The translations under genes and the position numbers were made by a program. From Prunella strophiata (lineage: Eukaryota > Chordata > Aves > Passeriformes > Prunellidae), in the NCBI GenBank assembly GCA_036583965.1, contig JAZBQD010000015.1:28184310-28248309 (forward strand): a stretch of 64,000 bases of DNA. The letters are read 5' to 3'. The notes under the pieces are model-generated. The model worked only from the letters and a program-made list of their open reading frames with translations, was not told the origin of the DNA and ran no database searches. Each line of letters opens with the position of its first letter. The first letter of the stretch is position 1. Below are positions 39,401-49,073 of the stretch, in pieces.

Positions 39401-42400
39401 AGCATTATGTGCTGCGAGACTGAGAGAAGGATGGCTCAGCCCTGGGGGAGGAGCTCCTGCTGCAGCGTGCAGGGAGGGCTGGGCCAGCATGGTAAACAGG
39501 CTGGAGGATGGTGGGGAGCAAGAAGGAACGCTTTCCTTTTGATTCCAAAGAAGGGGGAAATGCAAAGAGGAAAATCTAACAAGGATTTTTTTAAGGCACT
39601 TGGTTTGACGCCTCCCACCTGTTTCCCATCTGAGACTGCTGAGCACTCTGTAATCATTCAGTGAAACTGAGTACAAGGCAGCTGAACGTCCATGCACAGC
39701 TAACCTCCCACCCCCTGTTCTGACAGTGAATGCTGTTGCCATATAATGTGACTTGGGGGTGTACAGACTATTTTAGATGTTGTGAGAAAGATATTTTGCC
39801 AGTAGAGTGCAGAAATGTCTGTAACTGAAACCTTTTAATAAGCAAAAAGCATGCTAATCACTAAGCATTTCCAGGCATTAGTATCATTTATCCCTTCCAG
39901 CATGTCACAAAAACAAAGTGGTGTAGAGAGTACCAAATTGGTACTCTATTTGGTAGAGAGTACCAAATCACACCTTTTAATTATGCCTTTGTTTGTAATA
40001 CTTCTCTGTAATTTTCTTTAGTTCTTTCTGAGGACAGTACAGCTGCCTGTATCCAGCCTTATGAAGAAGTACAGACATCTGATCTACTAGATCAACAGGA
40101 TGGTCTTGGAAAGTCTATAAAATGTCACCAGAGCCGGGAGCTACCCAGTATTCCCCCTAACAACCCCATGGAAACTATAATCTCATCTAGAAATGCAGAA
40201 AATGATCAAGGTCTTGGAATGGAAGGGCCTTATGAGGTCTTGAAAGACAGCTCCTCTCAGGAGAACATAGTTGAAGACTGCTTGTATGAAACTGTGAAGG
40301 AAATTAAAGATGTTGGAGCAGCAGTCAGCATGGAAGGGAACTCTAACAGCAAATCAAAGGCTTCACTGACAGTTTCTGAAGGTCAGAATCAGATTCCTGA
40401 GTGCAGAATTGAGTCAGCAGAATATGCATCTGTTGACCGAAATAAGAAGAGTCGCCAAAGTGCAAATTCAGAAAGTCCTCTTGACAACATAGCCAGATGT
40501 AGAGGATGAGCTTCCCCCTCCAGTACCCATGAAACTTCTTGATGAAAATGAAAATGTGCAAGAAAAAGAAGTGGAAGAAGAAGTGACAGAAGGAGCGAGT
40601 AAACCAGAAAAGGTAAATACTGCAAATATTTGTCCTCATCAAACAGCCAAATAATGATTGAGAACATATGGGTGGGAGAGGATTTTATTTTTCAGTAACA
40701 AAAAACTGACAAGAAAAAAGCCCCCTCAAGATGAAGCTAGACTGTAAATAGAAATATTTTAATGTATAGTAGAATCTTTGCATTAGAGGTATGTGCTCAT
40801 TCTGTTGCTGCCTGTATTTCTGATTGTTGCAGCTATGCACTACATAAGGCTTTTCCCAAATATTATCCAAGAATTGCATAGGAGGCTTCTGCCTTTTTGT
40901 TTGGTGGTATTATACTTGTGGAAGCTATTACAAAGGGCATCCAGTATCTCTGTCACCATCTATATATTGTTCTGAAGCCCCCTCTTCTTTTTTTCTAATG
41001 AAACTACAACTTACAAAAAGAGAGGGGAGCATCTTTGGTGGACATCCTTACTTTAGATGTGCCTCTTTTGTTGGTCCACCTTTACTTAGCTGTGCAAGTG
41101 TTAGGCACTCACTTTGTCTTTTGCTGTAGGAGAGAGGGATAGAAAGAGGGAGAGATTGCAGCTTACACTTTTATATTTGTCAAATTCTATATGTCACATA
41201 TAAACAGAGTGTATGGAATTTCTAAGTGCTGAGATCACAGCCAAAAGTTAAGTTTTCTCACCAGCTTATGATTCCTCCCTAGGAATAAGTTGTGGTGAAT
41301 TCCTTGAATAATATAATAATTATAATAATTATTATAGAATTCCATAGAATTATGACATTTTCAACAGTTTATTTTCCCATTTGTAGTTTTTTATTGGAAG
41401 TCATTTTAAGGATGCTTTCAGATCATAGCAGAGACTTTTCATAAACTGTTGAGTTTGCATTTTTCATAATGTTTGGATATCTTCTTATTAATTGTGAATG
41501 AAAGAACTGTAGGTTTAGCTGATTTTTGGTGTCTGAGTCATCAAATAATATTAGGTAGGTACTGATGGAAAATTTAAAAAAAATTCTTAAGATGCGATGT
41601 GACCTTTTTAATGTAAATATTTACTTGAAAAATCACAGTAGAGCTGAGGTATTGTTACTTGTTTCTGGTTGTTCTCTTATTTGAAGAATTTCAGTAATCC
41701 AGGAAGAAGGCAGAAGAATGTCTAGTTAAATAAATAACTAACCATGTAACTTGTGAAGCACAATATAGTCCAAATAAATAAACTGAAGACTCCTTGCAGT
41801 ATAAAAATTGTTTAGCTAGACTCTTCAGTGCACATTTTTACAACAATGAGCTTATTAAGTAAAAAATTAAGATGTGACTGCCGACAATAATCCAGCAGCA
41901 TTCCCCCCTCCCACATTCCAGCCATAAGTAATTTCTAATTAAACTTTTAGATAAACAGCTTAGTGTAATGGTGACATTTTTCCTACCAGGTGTGAAAAGA
42001 CTAGCAGAAAGTAATTGTATTTCCCAGGCACCAATACAAAGGAAAAGCCTTTGCTGCTCTGTAGCTCCCCAGCACACCATGTATGCTGTGTCAGTAACTG
42101 CCAGGAGTGGGAATTGATTCAAATGGTTCAGGTTTTGAAGGATTAATCAAGAGATGACACATGCAGTCCCCTAAGTGCCAGAAAAAAGGTGTTTGTCTAA
42201 TTAAAATTTATTCAGAGCTGGAGCCACCCCGAGTTGAATCTTGGGCAGCAGCAGATCGTTGCCGTGCGCGCTGCTGGCTCCATGCATTATGCATCGCCGT
42301 GTGCGCCTGTCCTGTCCTTGAGAGCTACAGCTGCAGCAGAGCTGGAGATGGCAATTGATGGAATATATAAATGTCATTATTGCTGGCATTGTGTAGGGAG

Positions 42401-45400
42401 GGGGCTGTGGGATGGTTTTTCTATTGTGATGATGATAGTTTTTCCCTGTATTTTGTTGCTTCAAGCAATGCAGAGCAATGCCTGTTTTTTTCGATGTGGC
42501 AACCACAACCAAGATGTTCATGCAAATGTATGTTACACTGATAACTCTTGTAGTTAGACCCCATAGGTGTTTCTGGTTTTGCTTCCTCTTGTGGGAGTCT
42601 GCTTAGCTGCCTTGTTTAGCATGACATCTGTATCCCAAACTCTTCAAGCCTCCTGCCCTGGCCCTGATGAAGACAGAGGTTGTGTGTACGTCATGCAAGT
42701 CTCCCTCACGATAATGAGGGCACAAGGAAGGGACAGGCAGGGAGGCACCTGTGTAACCAAGGTTTGTACCTGCCAACAGAGAGAACAGACTGTGTCCAAG
42801 CTGTTTCAGTCTCACCACCTAAAAAAGGGTGAGATCCCAGCCCGTGCCAGTCCCTGAAGCACTCCAATCTGGGAGAGAACTAGGTGGACCAAGCCAGAGA
42901 CCATTCCCCTGTACAACAGCATGAAAACTACAAAGCATCCTTTTAAGAGCCAGGTGTGCAGTAATGGATGAAAATTTACCTAAACTGGTTTTTGGCTGTG
43001 ACCCAGCCAAATCCTTTGGAAAGACCTGGTGAAAAAAGACACTTTTAATAGCACAAGGCCTCTTACAGGCCTCTATCAGCTGCAAAACCTTGAACATCAT
43101 TCTTCTAATAATACTGAAAAAGCAAAATAGATTTCTTTAGTTCTTTCTTTTATTTAAAAAGGAAGTATGGCTCTCCTTTTTCACCCAGGTCTTTCCAGAG
43201 TGAGCACTAGTAGAAGTGCTGTCTGTGTGTCCATTTAGCTGCTGCCATCTGATTTCAGCCTTGCACAGCCTGAGGATGGGCAAAGCATCTCTTACAAATG
43301 CACCAGAGGAGAATGTTCTTGTTCTTGAGCCCATGTCAGGAGCAGCAGCTGAGCCAAAGAGCAAAATATCAAGTGCTGTTGAGGAAGGAAAGAAAAGTAG
43401 AAAGCAAATAAGGACAGGTGTTGTTTGTGGTGCTACTGTTGGGGTTTCAGCATAGTTTAAAATGTTGCTAGGTACAAAATGTTTAGGGGCAAGTGGGGTT
43501 TAAGGTTCCAAGATAACAATATCCTCCAAAATGGATGTGTCACAAGCTTCACATTTAGAAGAAAGAATGCTGTATCAGGGGAACAGCACAGGATGGCAAA
43601 CACCCTGGGGTATTTATCACTACTTGAGTGGGAAACTGTAGAAGGGGTCCTGACACATGGTGTCATCAGACACACTGATGACAGAAAAATCACTCAAGAA
43701 CTTTATGAGCTTGTTTTAATGTGTGAGGATTAAATTAGAAGCTTATTCCACAGCACAAAAACATGCAGATAGGAAAGACTAAACTAAGTTGCTGTAGTGA
43801 AGCAGATCTAACACAAGACCAAAATATATTTGAACTTTTCCTTTTTCTTTATGTTTTTTTTCCAGTTGGTTGGTTTTTTTAAGAGTAAACAAAGCACAGG
43901 TTAAAGAGCACTGTTCTCCAGTCAGTGAGAAAGAAGTGAGAGAGTTTGTCAGTGTGGGGGAAGCTCTTTGGGTGCAGCAGGCAGAACTTCAGTGTGCTTG
44001 GGGCCAGGGTCTGAAAGAAGTGCCCAGGAACCTGAAGTTTGGTATTTACCAGAAGTAAAAACAAGAAAATGGAAGGAGGAAAGAATCTATCACAATGAGT
44101 CTCTGAGAAAAAAACAAATAAAATAAAAAAGAAAACAAGTTGTGTGCTTGGAAAGTGGTATTTTATTGACTGTGCTAAAAATAGCTCTAGTCCTCCACAT
44201 TGGCCTGCACTGGAGGTGGTCTGAAGTATTTTAGTTGGAGAAGTTGTGTGAAAGTCCAAAATACAGCCTCTTACAGTGTTCAAAGGCTCCCTCTGAATCA
44301 CTGTGGAGCAGGAGTCCAGCAAAGCCTTCTTGGCCCAGGGAGGGGGCATCCCACAGCTGCTGCACAGCAGCAGGGTCTTTGTTGCTGTAAGAGTCCAAAG
44401 GTGTTTTTCATAAGAGCAAAATGCTTTTCCCCTGATGTTTCATGACCTGTTTTACACAGAACACTTTAGATGCTTGAAATTAGACTTGGTACCAAACCAA
44501 GCCCTCCATCCTCCAGTGACTCTGCTGTGTGACCTGGCTCAGGCTCAGCTCAGGGTGGGCTGCAGCAGGGCTGAGTGGTTGTGAGGCTGGGCTGCTGAGC
44601 ACCTCTGCACAGGAACTGCATTCCAGGGGTGGAGGACACAGCTCTCCCATGCAGCATGTCCAGGATCTACAGAATGAAGGATAACAATCACCCAGAAGGT
44701 GTCAGCTGAGTATTGTTCTTTTATCATCTAAAAGCATATCTGAAAATCCTGTGAAAGGATTGCAACAGCTGACTTCTCATTGTTCAGAAGCCTCTGCAGA
44801 TGCTTCATAAGAGATGTAAAGGCAGGGATACAGTGGTGCATGTGTTTGTTTTAACCATTACATTATTTTTACCCTTTTCAGGTCAGGACAACAGCAGATA
44901 CATTAAAAAGCTTTACTAACCTCAGAGGTTATCTCCAGAGGACTACTCTGAATAGTGGGGATATTAGCTATGTATAATGGAACTTGAGAGCAAATGGCCA
45001 TAAAATATAATGTATTGATTATAATGGGAGGGTTTTGTTACAGATTTCACACTGTTGATGGGTAATGAGCCTTTTATTTTCTTTCTTTCTTCCTTTTTTA
45101 CAGAGGCTTAGTTCAGTGTCTTACAAGTCTCGAGAGGAAGATCCATCTCTTACAGAAGATGAGGTAGGTTTCATGCATGAAATTCAGTAACTAACTAGAG
45201 ACCAATTTTTAGGCAGAAATTAGCATAAGTTCTGCGTGGTTAAGCAGAATCTAAGAAAGGTGAAACTTGTGTGAAAGGAAAATGAAAGCCCAAGGTTCTC
45301 TGCACAGTTTCTATTGCCACGTTCCTAAAATCAGAAGTGTTCTAACATATGACTGTATCAGGCCCATAGGTTAAAAATGGTGTCAGAAAATCATAGCAGG

Positions 45401-47391
45401 CCACAATTAGTTGATTGTTAGGGTAATTTCTTGATTTGGATGACAAGACCTTGTCAAGAAGAATAACTAGCAGAAACATATGCTCCACCTTCCCCATGCA
45501 AAGTTTGGGGCTCTGGGAAGTAAAGTGAAGTACAATAAAAGCACTGGAACATAAACTGTTCTTTAAAATGTTTCTTAGTAAGATAAATGGAGAACAGTTA
45601 AACAAAGAGAAAAGTTAAACATAAATAAAGCTGTTTGGGATCATCTCCAGTACACCCATGCCATTTATAAATATGTTCTCTGGACATAAAAGTAAACACA
45701 AACTTGGCAATGAGCTAAGTGAGCTAATGCCTTCTGCTGGGAGAAGCATTCCCAGATATTAATGAATAACCTGATCTTGAAGTGGGTTAATGCAACCTAA
45801 TACTGAGAAGAGTTGAAGTACAGATGAGCAGAAAAGCCTTTTTTAGTTTGGTTAGCAGTAAAAAGTAAGAAGCATTGCCATCTCCAAGATGATGTCCCTC
45901 TTAAAAAAAACAAATAAACAAAAAACAACCAGCACCAAAAACCCCAAACCAAACCAAAAACAAAAACAAAAAAAAACAAAACAAAAAAAAAACCCCACCC
46001 CAACCAACTAATCAAATCTAATCAACCAACCAAACCCACCCCTACACAAACACACAGACAAAAAAATTCCAGAATTATCAGAAGTGGTCTGGTTTGTCTG
46101 CTTCAGTCTGTGTTGCCTAATGGTAATGGACATTTTCATGTCCCTGAGCAGAGGGACATGTGGAGATGTGGGCTTCTCCTCACCTTTTCATGAAGGGCCA
46201 CTTTCATGCCCTTGTTGAAGTGTACCACCTCACCAGAGGGAATTTTTAGTTAGGAATTAAATGCTGGCCCCCTTTGTGCTGTTTACAGCTGAGAGGTTTC
46301 AGTCTCAGTCTAAAGTTCACATATTCACTGAGAAGCAGCTCTTCTTTGGAGGCAGAGTGTAGTCAACAGAGCAGGCCTTGCATATCAGTATTGGCACTGT
46401 TTGCTGTTATCTGGTGTGAGTAATTTATCTACAGATTTTTAATGTTGTCTTCACATGTGTTGGTGCCTATTTAGTCCTGCCTATAAAAACAATTAACTAT
46501 TCTTCTATTGCAGTGTCTCTAAAAGCAGAAAAGTAGCAACTACCATTAAAAATAGTAACAATAATAATTTTAAAAGCCCTAAGGATCAGACAATATCCTT
46601 CTCCTACATTACAAAAGTTCAGTCTGATCCTCCCTTTGATGCCTCTCTCCCTGTTGAGTCCAAATTGACTCCAGAACCATATTAAAACTTGCAAGAGCTT
46701 CTGCTCACAAAGCCATTCCCTTTTGCTCACTTCTAATTTTCTCACCAGGGTTTTATATTCAAGGAAGTTTTACATTTATAAACTCATTTTATAAAGCATT
46801 AATTTTTTTTAAAGAAAACCAATCTATAAATGCATGCCAGAAAAGGAAGGATTTGTAAGGAATAGGTGTTTGTATTTTTTTTTCCCCAAGGAAAGAATCA
46901 TATCCTTTTAGAATGGATATCTTTTGATCAGAAAATCCTGTCATTTCTTAAATAACCAACATCTTTGTAGTGCAGGGGTACAGACTGCTGCACAAGCTTC
47001 ATGCCATGCTCCATACTCAGCAGGTGTCTCTTTTTCCTAGATCTCAGCCATGTACTCATCGGTGAGTAAGCCAGGACAGGCCATCAAGGCACTGGATTCT
47101 CCTTACACCTGCATTCAAGAAATTGCATCTCAGAGGTCCCCATCTATTTGCAGTGGCCTCTATGCCAGTGTGAAGGACTTTGAAAACACCCTAAATTCTA
47201 CCACTGTGCCTCAGTCAGCGGACAGACCAAACGGGGAGCTGGAGCCGGACTATGAAGCTATCCAGGCAGTGAGCCAAGAGGAGGACAGGACCTTATCGGT
47301 GCCTAACACAAACCACACTGCTCTTTCAGGAGAGAACGACTACGAGAGCATAGGGGACTTGCAGCACCACAGGGAATTCACCAGACTTTAA
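33280..47391 (+). CDS. PAG1: PAG1, phosphoprotein associated with glycosphingolipid-enriched microdomains (Cbp); six coding exons
   Basis: PAG1 is a transmembrane adaptor of lipid rafts. When phosphorylated by Src-family kinases it docks CSK, which then switches those kinases off; it is best known in T cells and fibroblasts. The join is 33280-33404, 36082-36133, 37290-37386, 40022-40612, 45104-45163 and 47041-47391. Allowing for one extra base in exon 4, it gives about 424 residues, against about 432 in human. The order is an ectodomain (1-15), a membrane helix (about 16-36), the palmitoylation motif CSSC (37-40), and a long acidic tail. The tail has tyrosine motifs at 105 (YEEV), 162 (YEVL), 180 (YETV), 226 (YASV) and 313 (YSSV, equivalent to the CSK-docking tyrosine 317 of human). 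More lie towards the C terminus (LYASV, DYEAI, DYESI), followed by the terminal TRL PDZ ligand. All introns are GT-AG. The identity is secure from similarity over the whole length. The one anomaly is the frameshift in exon 4. Confidence 0.95.
34590..34645 (+). mobile_element. Very short CR1 3' end, plus orientation
   Basis: TTTAAGGCCTTTTCCAACTC followed by ATTCTATAATTCTATG is the CR1 3' tail with its octamer-type terminal repeat. It is a heavily 5'-truncated insertion. Confidence 0.8.
35512..35785 (-). mobile_element. CR1 LINE fragment, minus orientation
   Basis: ATCATAGAATGGCCTGGGTT and GGAAGGGACTTTAAAAATCA mark the reverse-complemented CR1 3' end. CAGAGCCCCATCCAGTCTGG and GGGATGGGGCATCCACCAG follow. 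It lies closer to the consensus than the copy at 29.4 kb. It is a 5'-truncated, non-coding copy within the intron. Confidence 0.92.
36082..36133 (+). CDS. PAG1: PAG1 coding exon 2: basic juxtamembrane segment
   Basis: The exon encodes the end of Gly42 and residues 43-59, a lysine-rich stretch directly after the palmitoylation site followed by the conserved GDHENLMNV. It is 52 bases, joined in phase 2 on the left and phase 0 on the right. The donor is GTG|GTAAGT, a near-consensus site at 36134. Confidence 0.93.
36134..37289 (+). other. PAG1: PAG1 intron after coding exon 2
   Basis: An intron of 1156 bases, about half of which is an antisense LTR (about 36337-36908). The remainder is unremarkable and ends in the acceptor GTGTGTTGCAG. 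Confidence 0.9.
36337..36908 (-). mobile_element. Solitary LTR of an endogenous retrovirus, antisense to PAG1
   Basis: Read on the minus strand the element starts TGTCAGAACTCAGGACATCC and ends near CGGGCCAGAACACA. It has a poly(A) signal (AATAAACAACC, with TTTATT on the plus strand near 36396) about 60 bases before that end, as in an R-U5 segment. No internal viral sequence adjoins it, so it is best read as a solo LTR. The exact edges are uncertain because I could not find a convincing target-site duplication. Its start shares CATCCCTCTGG with the LTR-like sequence at 17.57 kb, suggesting related families. Confidence 0.7.
37290..37386 (+). CDS. PAG1: PAG1 coding exon 3
   Basis: The exon encodes residues 60-91 plus the first base of codon 92. 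It begins [20 protein letters not shown] and continues with [12 protein letters not shown], which aligns with the human segment beginning PSDKEMFS. It is serine/threonine-rich and has no folded domain. The acceptor is GTTGCAG ending at 37289 and the donor is ATG|GTGAGT at 37387, giving a phase 1 intron. Confidence 0.9.
37387..40021 (+). other. PAG1: PAG1 intron after coding exon 3
   Basis: An intron of 2635 bases without a recognised transposon. A triple-arm palindrome lies at 39927-39966, about 55 bases before the acceptor, and the polypyrimidine tract is TAATTTTCTTTAG. Confidence 0.9.
39924..39968. repeat. Compound palindrome with three alternating arms
   Basis: The ten-base arm AGAGTACCAA (39927-39936) is followed by its exact reverse complement (39938-39947) and then by AGAGTACCAA again (39957-39966). 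The outer copies are part of a 15-base direct repeat, TAGAGAGTACCAAAT, with a 30-base period. It can fold into either of two hairpins. Confidence 0.9.
40022..40612 (+). CDS. PAG1: PAG1 coding exon 4 (largest; main tyrosine cluster), frameshifted as given
   Basis: This exon carries residues from 92 on. Motifs in order are YEEV at 105, the conserved [17 protein letters not shown] at 162 within [23 protein letters not shown] at 180 and YASV at 226. The reading frame entered from exon 3 runs to a TGA at 40507-40509. PAG1 similarity then continues in the next frame from GAT at 40496 ([20 protein letters not shown]) to the donor AAG|GTAAAT at 40613. The exon is therefore one base too long (591 instead of 590 needed). 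The extra base lies between about 40487 and 40495; removing, for example, the G at 40492 gives DNIPDVEDE, which fits the family. If the frameshift is real, the product stops at residue 253 and lacks the CSK-docking site. A sequencing or assembly error is at least as likely. Confidence 0.9.
40613..45103 (+). other. PAG1: PAG1 intron after coding exon 4
   Basis: The longest intron between coding exons, at 4491 bases. AT-rich stretches include an ATAATAATT-type run near 41308-41337. A GC-richer patch occurs at 42220-42360. Open frames at 43216-43455 and 43479-43733 on the plus strand do not resemble known proteins. It ends in a long pyrimidine tract (TTTCTTTCTTCCTTTTTTACAG). Confidence 0.85.
45104..45163 (+). 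CDS. PAG1: PAG1 coding exon 5
   Basis: Twenty codons (residues 289-308) beginning [20 protein letters not shown], nearly identical to the human [14 protein letters not shown] segment. Both flanking introns are in phase 0. The donor is GAG|GTAGGT. The tyrosine at residue 295 is conserved. Confidence 0.93.
45164..47040 (+). other. PAG1: PAG1 intron after coding exon 5
   Basis: An intron of 1877 bases. It contains an A/C-rich low-complexity tract (about 45902-46065). The rest is unremarkable and ends in TCTCTTTTTCCTAG. Confidence 0.85.
45902..46065. repeat. A/C-rich low-complexity tract
   Basis: About 160 bases composed almost entirely of A and C on the plus strand, with AAAC- and CCAA-type words but no fixed period. 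G is nearly absent. Confidence 0.85.
47041..47391 (+). CDS. PAG1: PAG1 last coding exon: CSK-docking tyrosine, distal tyrosines and PDZ ligand
   Basis: The exon encodes residues 309-424 and the stop TAA at 47389-47391. It opens with [12 protein letters not shown], whose tyrosine (313) corresponds to the CSK SH2-docking site of mammals. [21 protein letters not shown] and [10 protein letters not shown] follow as further Src-kinase substrate motifs. The last residues, FTRL, keep the TRL ending that in mammals binds the PDZ protein EBP50/NHERF1 and links PAG1 to the actin cytoskeleton. The acceptor TTTTTCCTAG ends at 47040. The ATG at 47050 is internal and should not be taken as a start. Confidence 0.95.
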   Translation: MSAMYSSVSKPGQAIKALDSPYTCIQEIASQRSPSICSGLYASVKDFENTLNSTTVPQSADRPNGELEPDYEAIQAVSQEEDRTLSVPNTNHTALSGENDYESIGDLQHHREFTRL

Positions 47392-49067
47392 CTGCTCCAG
47401 CAGCAGATTTCCCCGCTGGTATTTTCAAAGGACAAGGGAAACGTGGCCAGGGAAGTGCTTTTCCTATGGAACACAAGTTGGGAAGAAGCAATGCACGTTG
47501 CAGCCAGGGTGTGGTAGCTGCTGGTTTTGCTGGGTGGTGGATCAAGGCTCATGGGAAAGGGTACATCAGGTCAGAAAGACGACCAGGACAATGTAAAGGT
47601 TTCTTTATTATTTTAGCTCCAAGGCAAACGTAATTTGGGAAGGAGCGCCATGCTTGTCGTCCTGATAGGATTACGTACCAAAAAGACTACCTTTACACAA
47701 AACTAGCTTCTCATTTTAAGAGATTATTTTATGTAATTTTCTTCAAAGTGTTTTTCAAGCATAATTTTTCATTCAAGTTTTGGCATCCTCAATGTTTAGC
47801 AAACCACGGATAATTGTACCTCAACTCAGACTGACTTTGCAGGGCTGGGGAAGATGCACTCACTTCTGTGTCCTTTGGGGAGCTCTGTCCACCTTCACTG
47901 CAACTAAAGTGCAAACAACAGTAGATCACAAGGGACTGACTCCAAATGTACTTGAATTAATTCTGCTGGTTTTTTCTTTTTTATTTTTTTTTTATTTTTT
48001 TAATGTCAAGGGCTGTAGAATGTGACTTGCAGTATTTGAGATGTGTGCTGGTATTTGTAGGGGCTTTGTTTGATTATTTGTGAAGCACCCCTTTAAAATG
48101 GCAGCAGTCACCCTTAGCATTCTTGCACTGTTTCCCTCAAATGGGCATAAACACCTACACATACACAGCCACACATACACACCCCAGACCATTGTCATGT
48201 TGCAAAAATTGTGCAATTGAATGCATTGGCATAATGTGTAGTCTAACCTTAGTAGTGTTGAGTAATTTTTTTTGCAGAATTTTGCCCTTTTTAAAGACTT
48301 AAATATTTTAATGTTTGTCTAGTTTCTTATATAGGAAAAAATCTGTACTGTGTTGAGTGGGTAATACTTTTATTTTTTACAACATATTTTTAATCTTCAA
48401 AGTTTTTGTAGATTAACTTACTGGAGTTTGTAACAAGAGGAATCCCATTCTTTATTTGGGCTTTATTTGGTTTTGGTTTTTAATTTTTTCCCTATTTCAA
48501 AAGTAGATAAATGAAAATTGCTTTGGGGTTGTTTTGTTGATTTTTTCTGTCTCTTTGAGCAGGGAAATGGAACATGCCTTGCTGTTTTTAAGCTAAAATT
48601 GTGGAGTCTATGTAAAAGAACACTGCCAAAGGGCAAAAAAGAGGCAAAAGAGACAGTTGGATTTAGTCAGGCATAGCCACTGGTCCTCCTTGTTCTTCTG
48701 CTAAAAGGAGCAGGGGGGCAACCAAGACCTACTTGGGCCTCTGACAAACAGTTTGAAAGCCATTGGCTTGTTAAAAACGCTGCGTTATTCTGTTACTGTG
48801 AAAAACGAAGTACAGTGCTTGGATGAAATAAGCAGGTACTGGATTGGTACCTTTTTCTTCAATAATAATACAATAAATAGTACAATGGTACAAGAATAGT
48901 CCAACAGTAAAGAACTAGCATTGTGTGACGTGCATGTGCACATATCCCCATGTATATAAGCATACACTTGTAATTTGGACACAAGTATAAGTTATAGTCC
49001 AAGCTTGGCAACATTCAGATACGTAATATCTGGCATGTGCTTGAAGAGCAGTTTATTTTTAATTCAA

Positions 49068-49073
49068 AATAAA
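49068..49073 (+). terminator. PAG1: Candidate proximal poly(A) signal of PAG1
   Basis: AATAAA about 1.68 kb after the stop codon, in TTCAAAATAAACAGTAC. It is followed at about 25-40 bases by moderately T/G-rich TTGGCTTATTCTGTAG. It would give a short-UTR isoform. Confidence 0.4.

Noticed and set aside
40168..40509. A separate 113-codon gene in 40168-40509
   Set aside because: It is the in-frame part of PAG1 exon 4 up to the frameshift-induced stop, not an independent gene.
47050..47391. A separate 113-codon gene starting at 47050
   Set aside because: It is the last PAG1 exon. The ATG is an internal methionine (ISAMYSSV) and the frame continues back to the acceptor at 47040.
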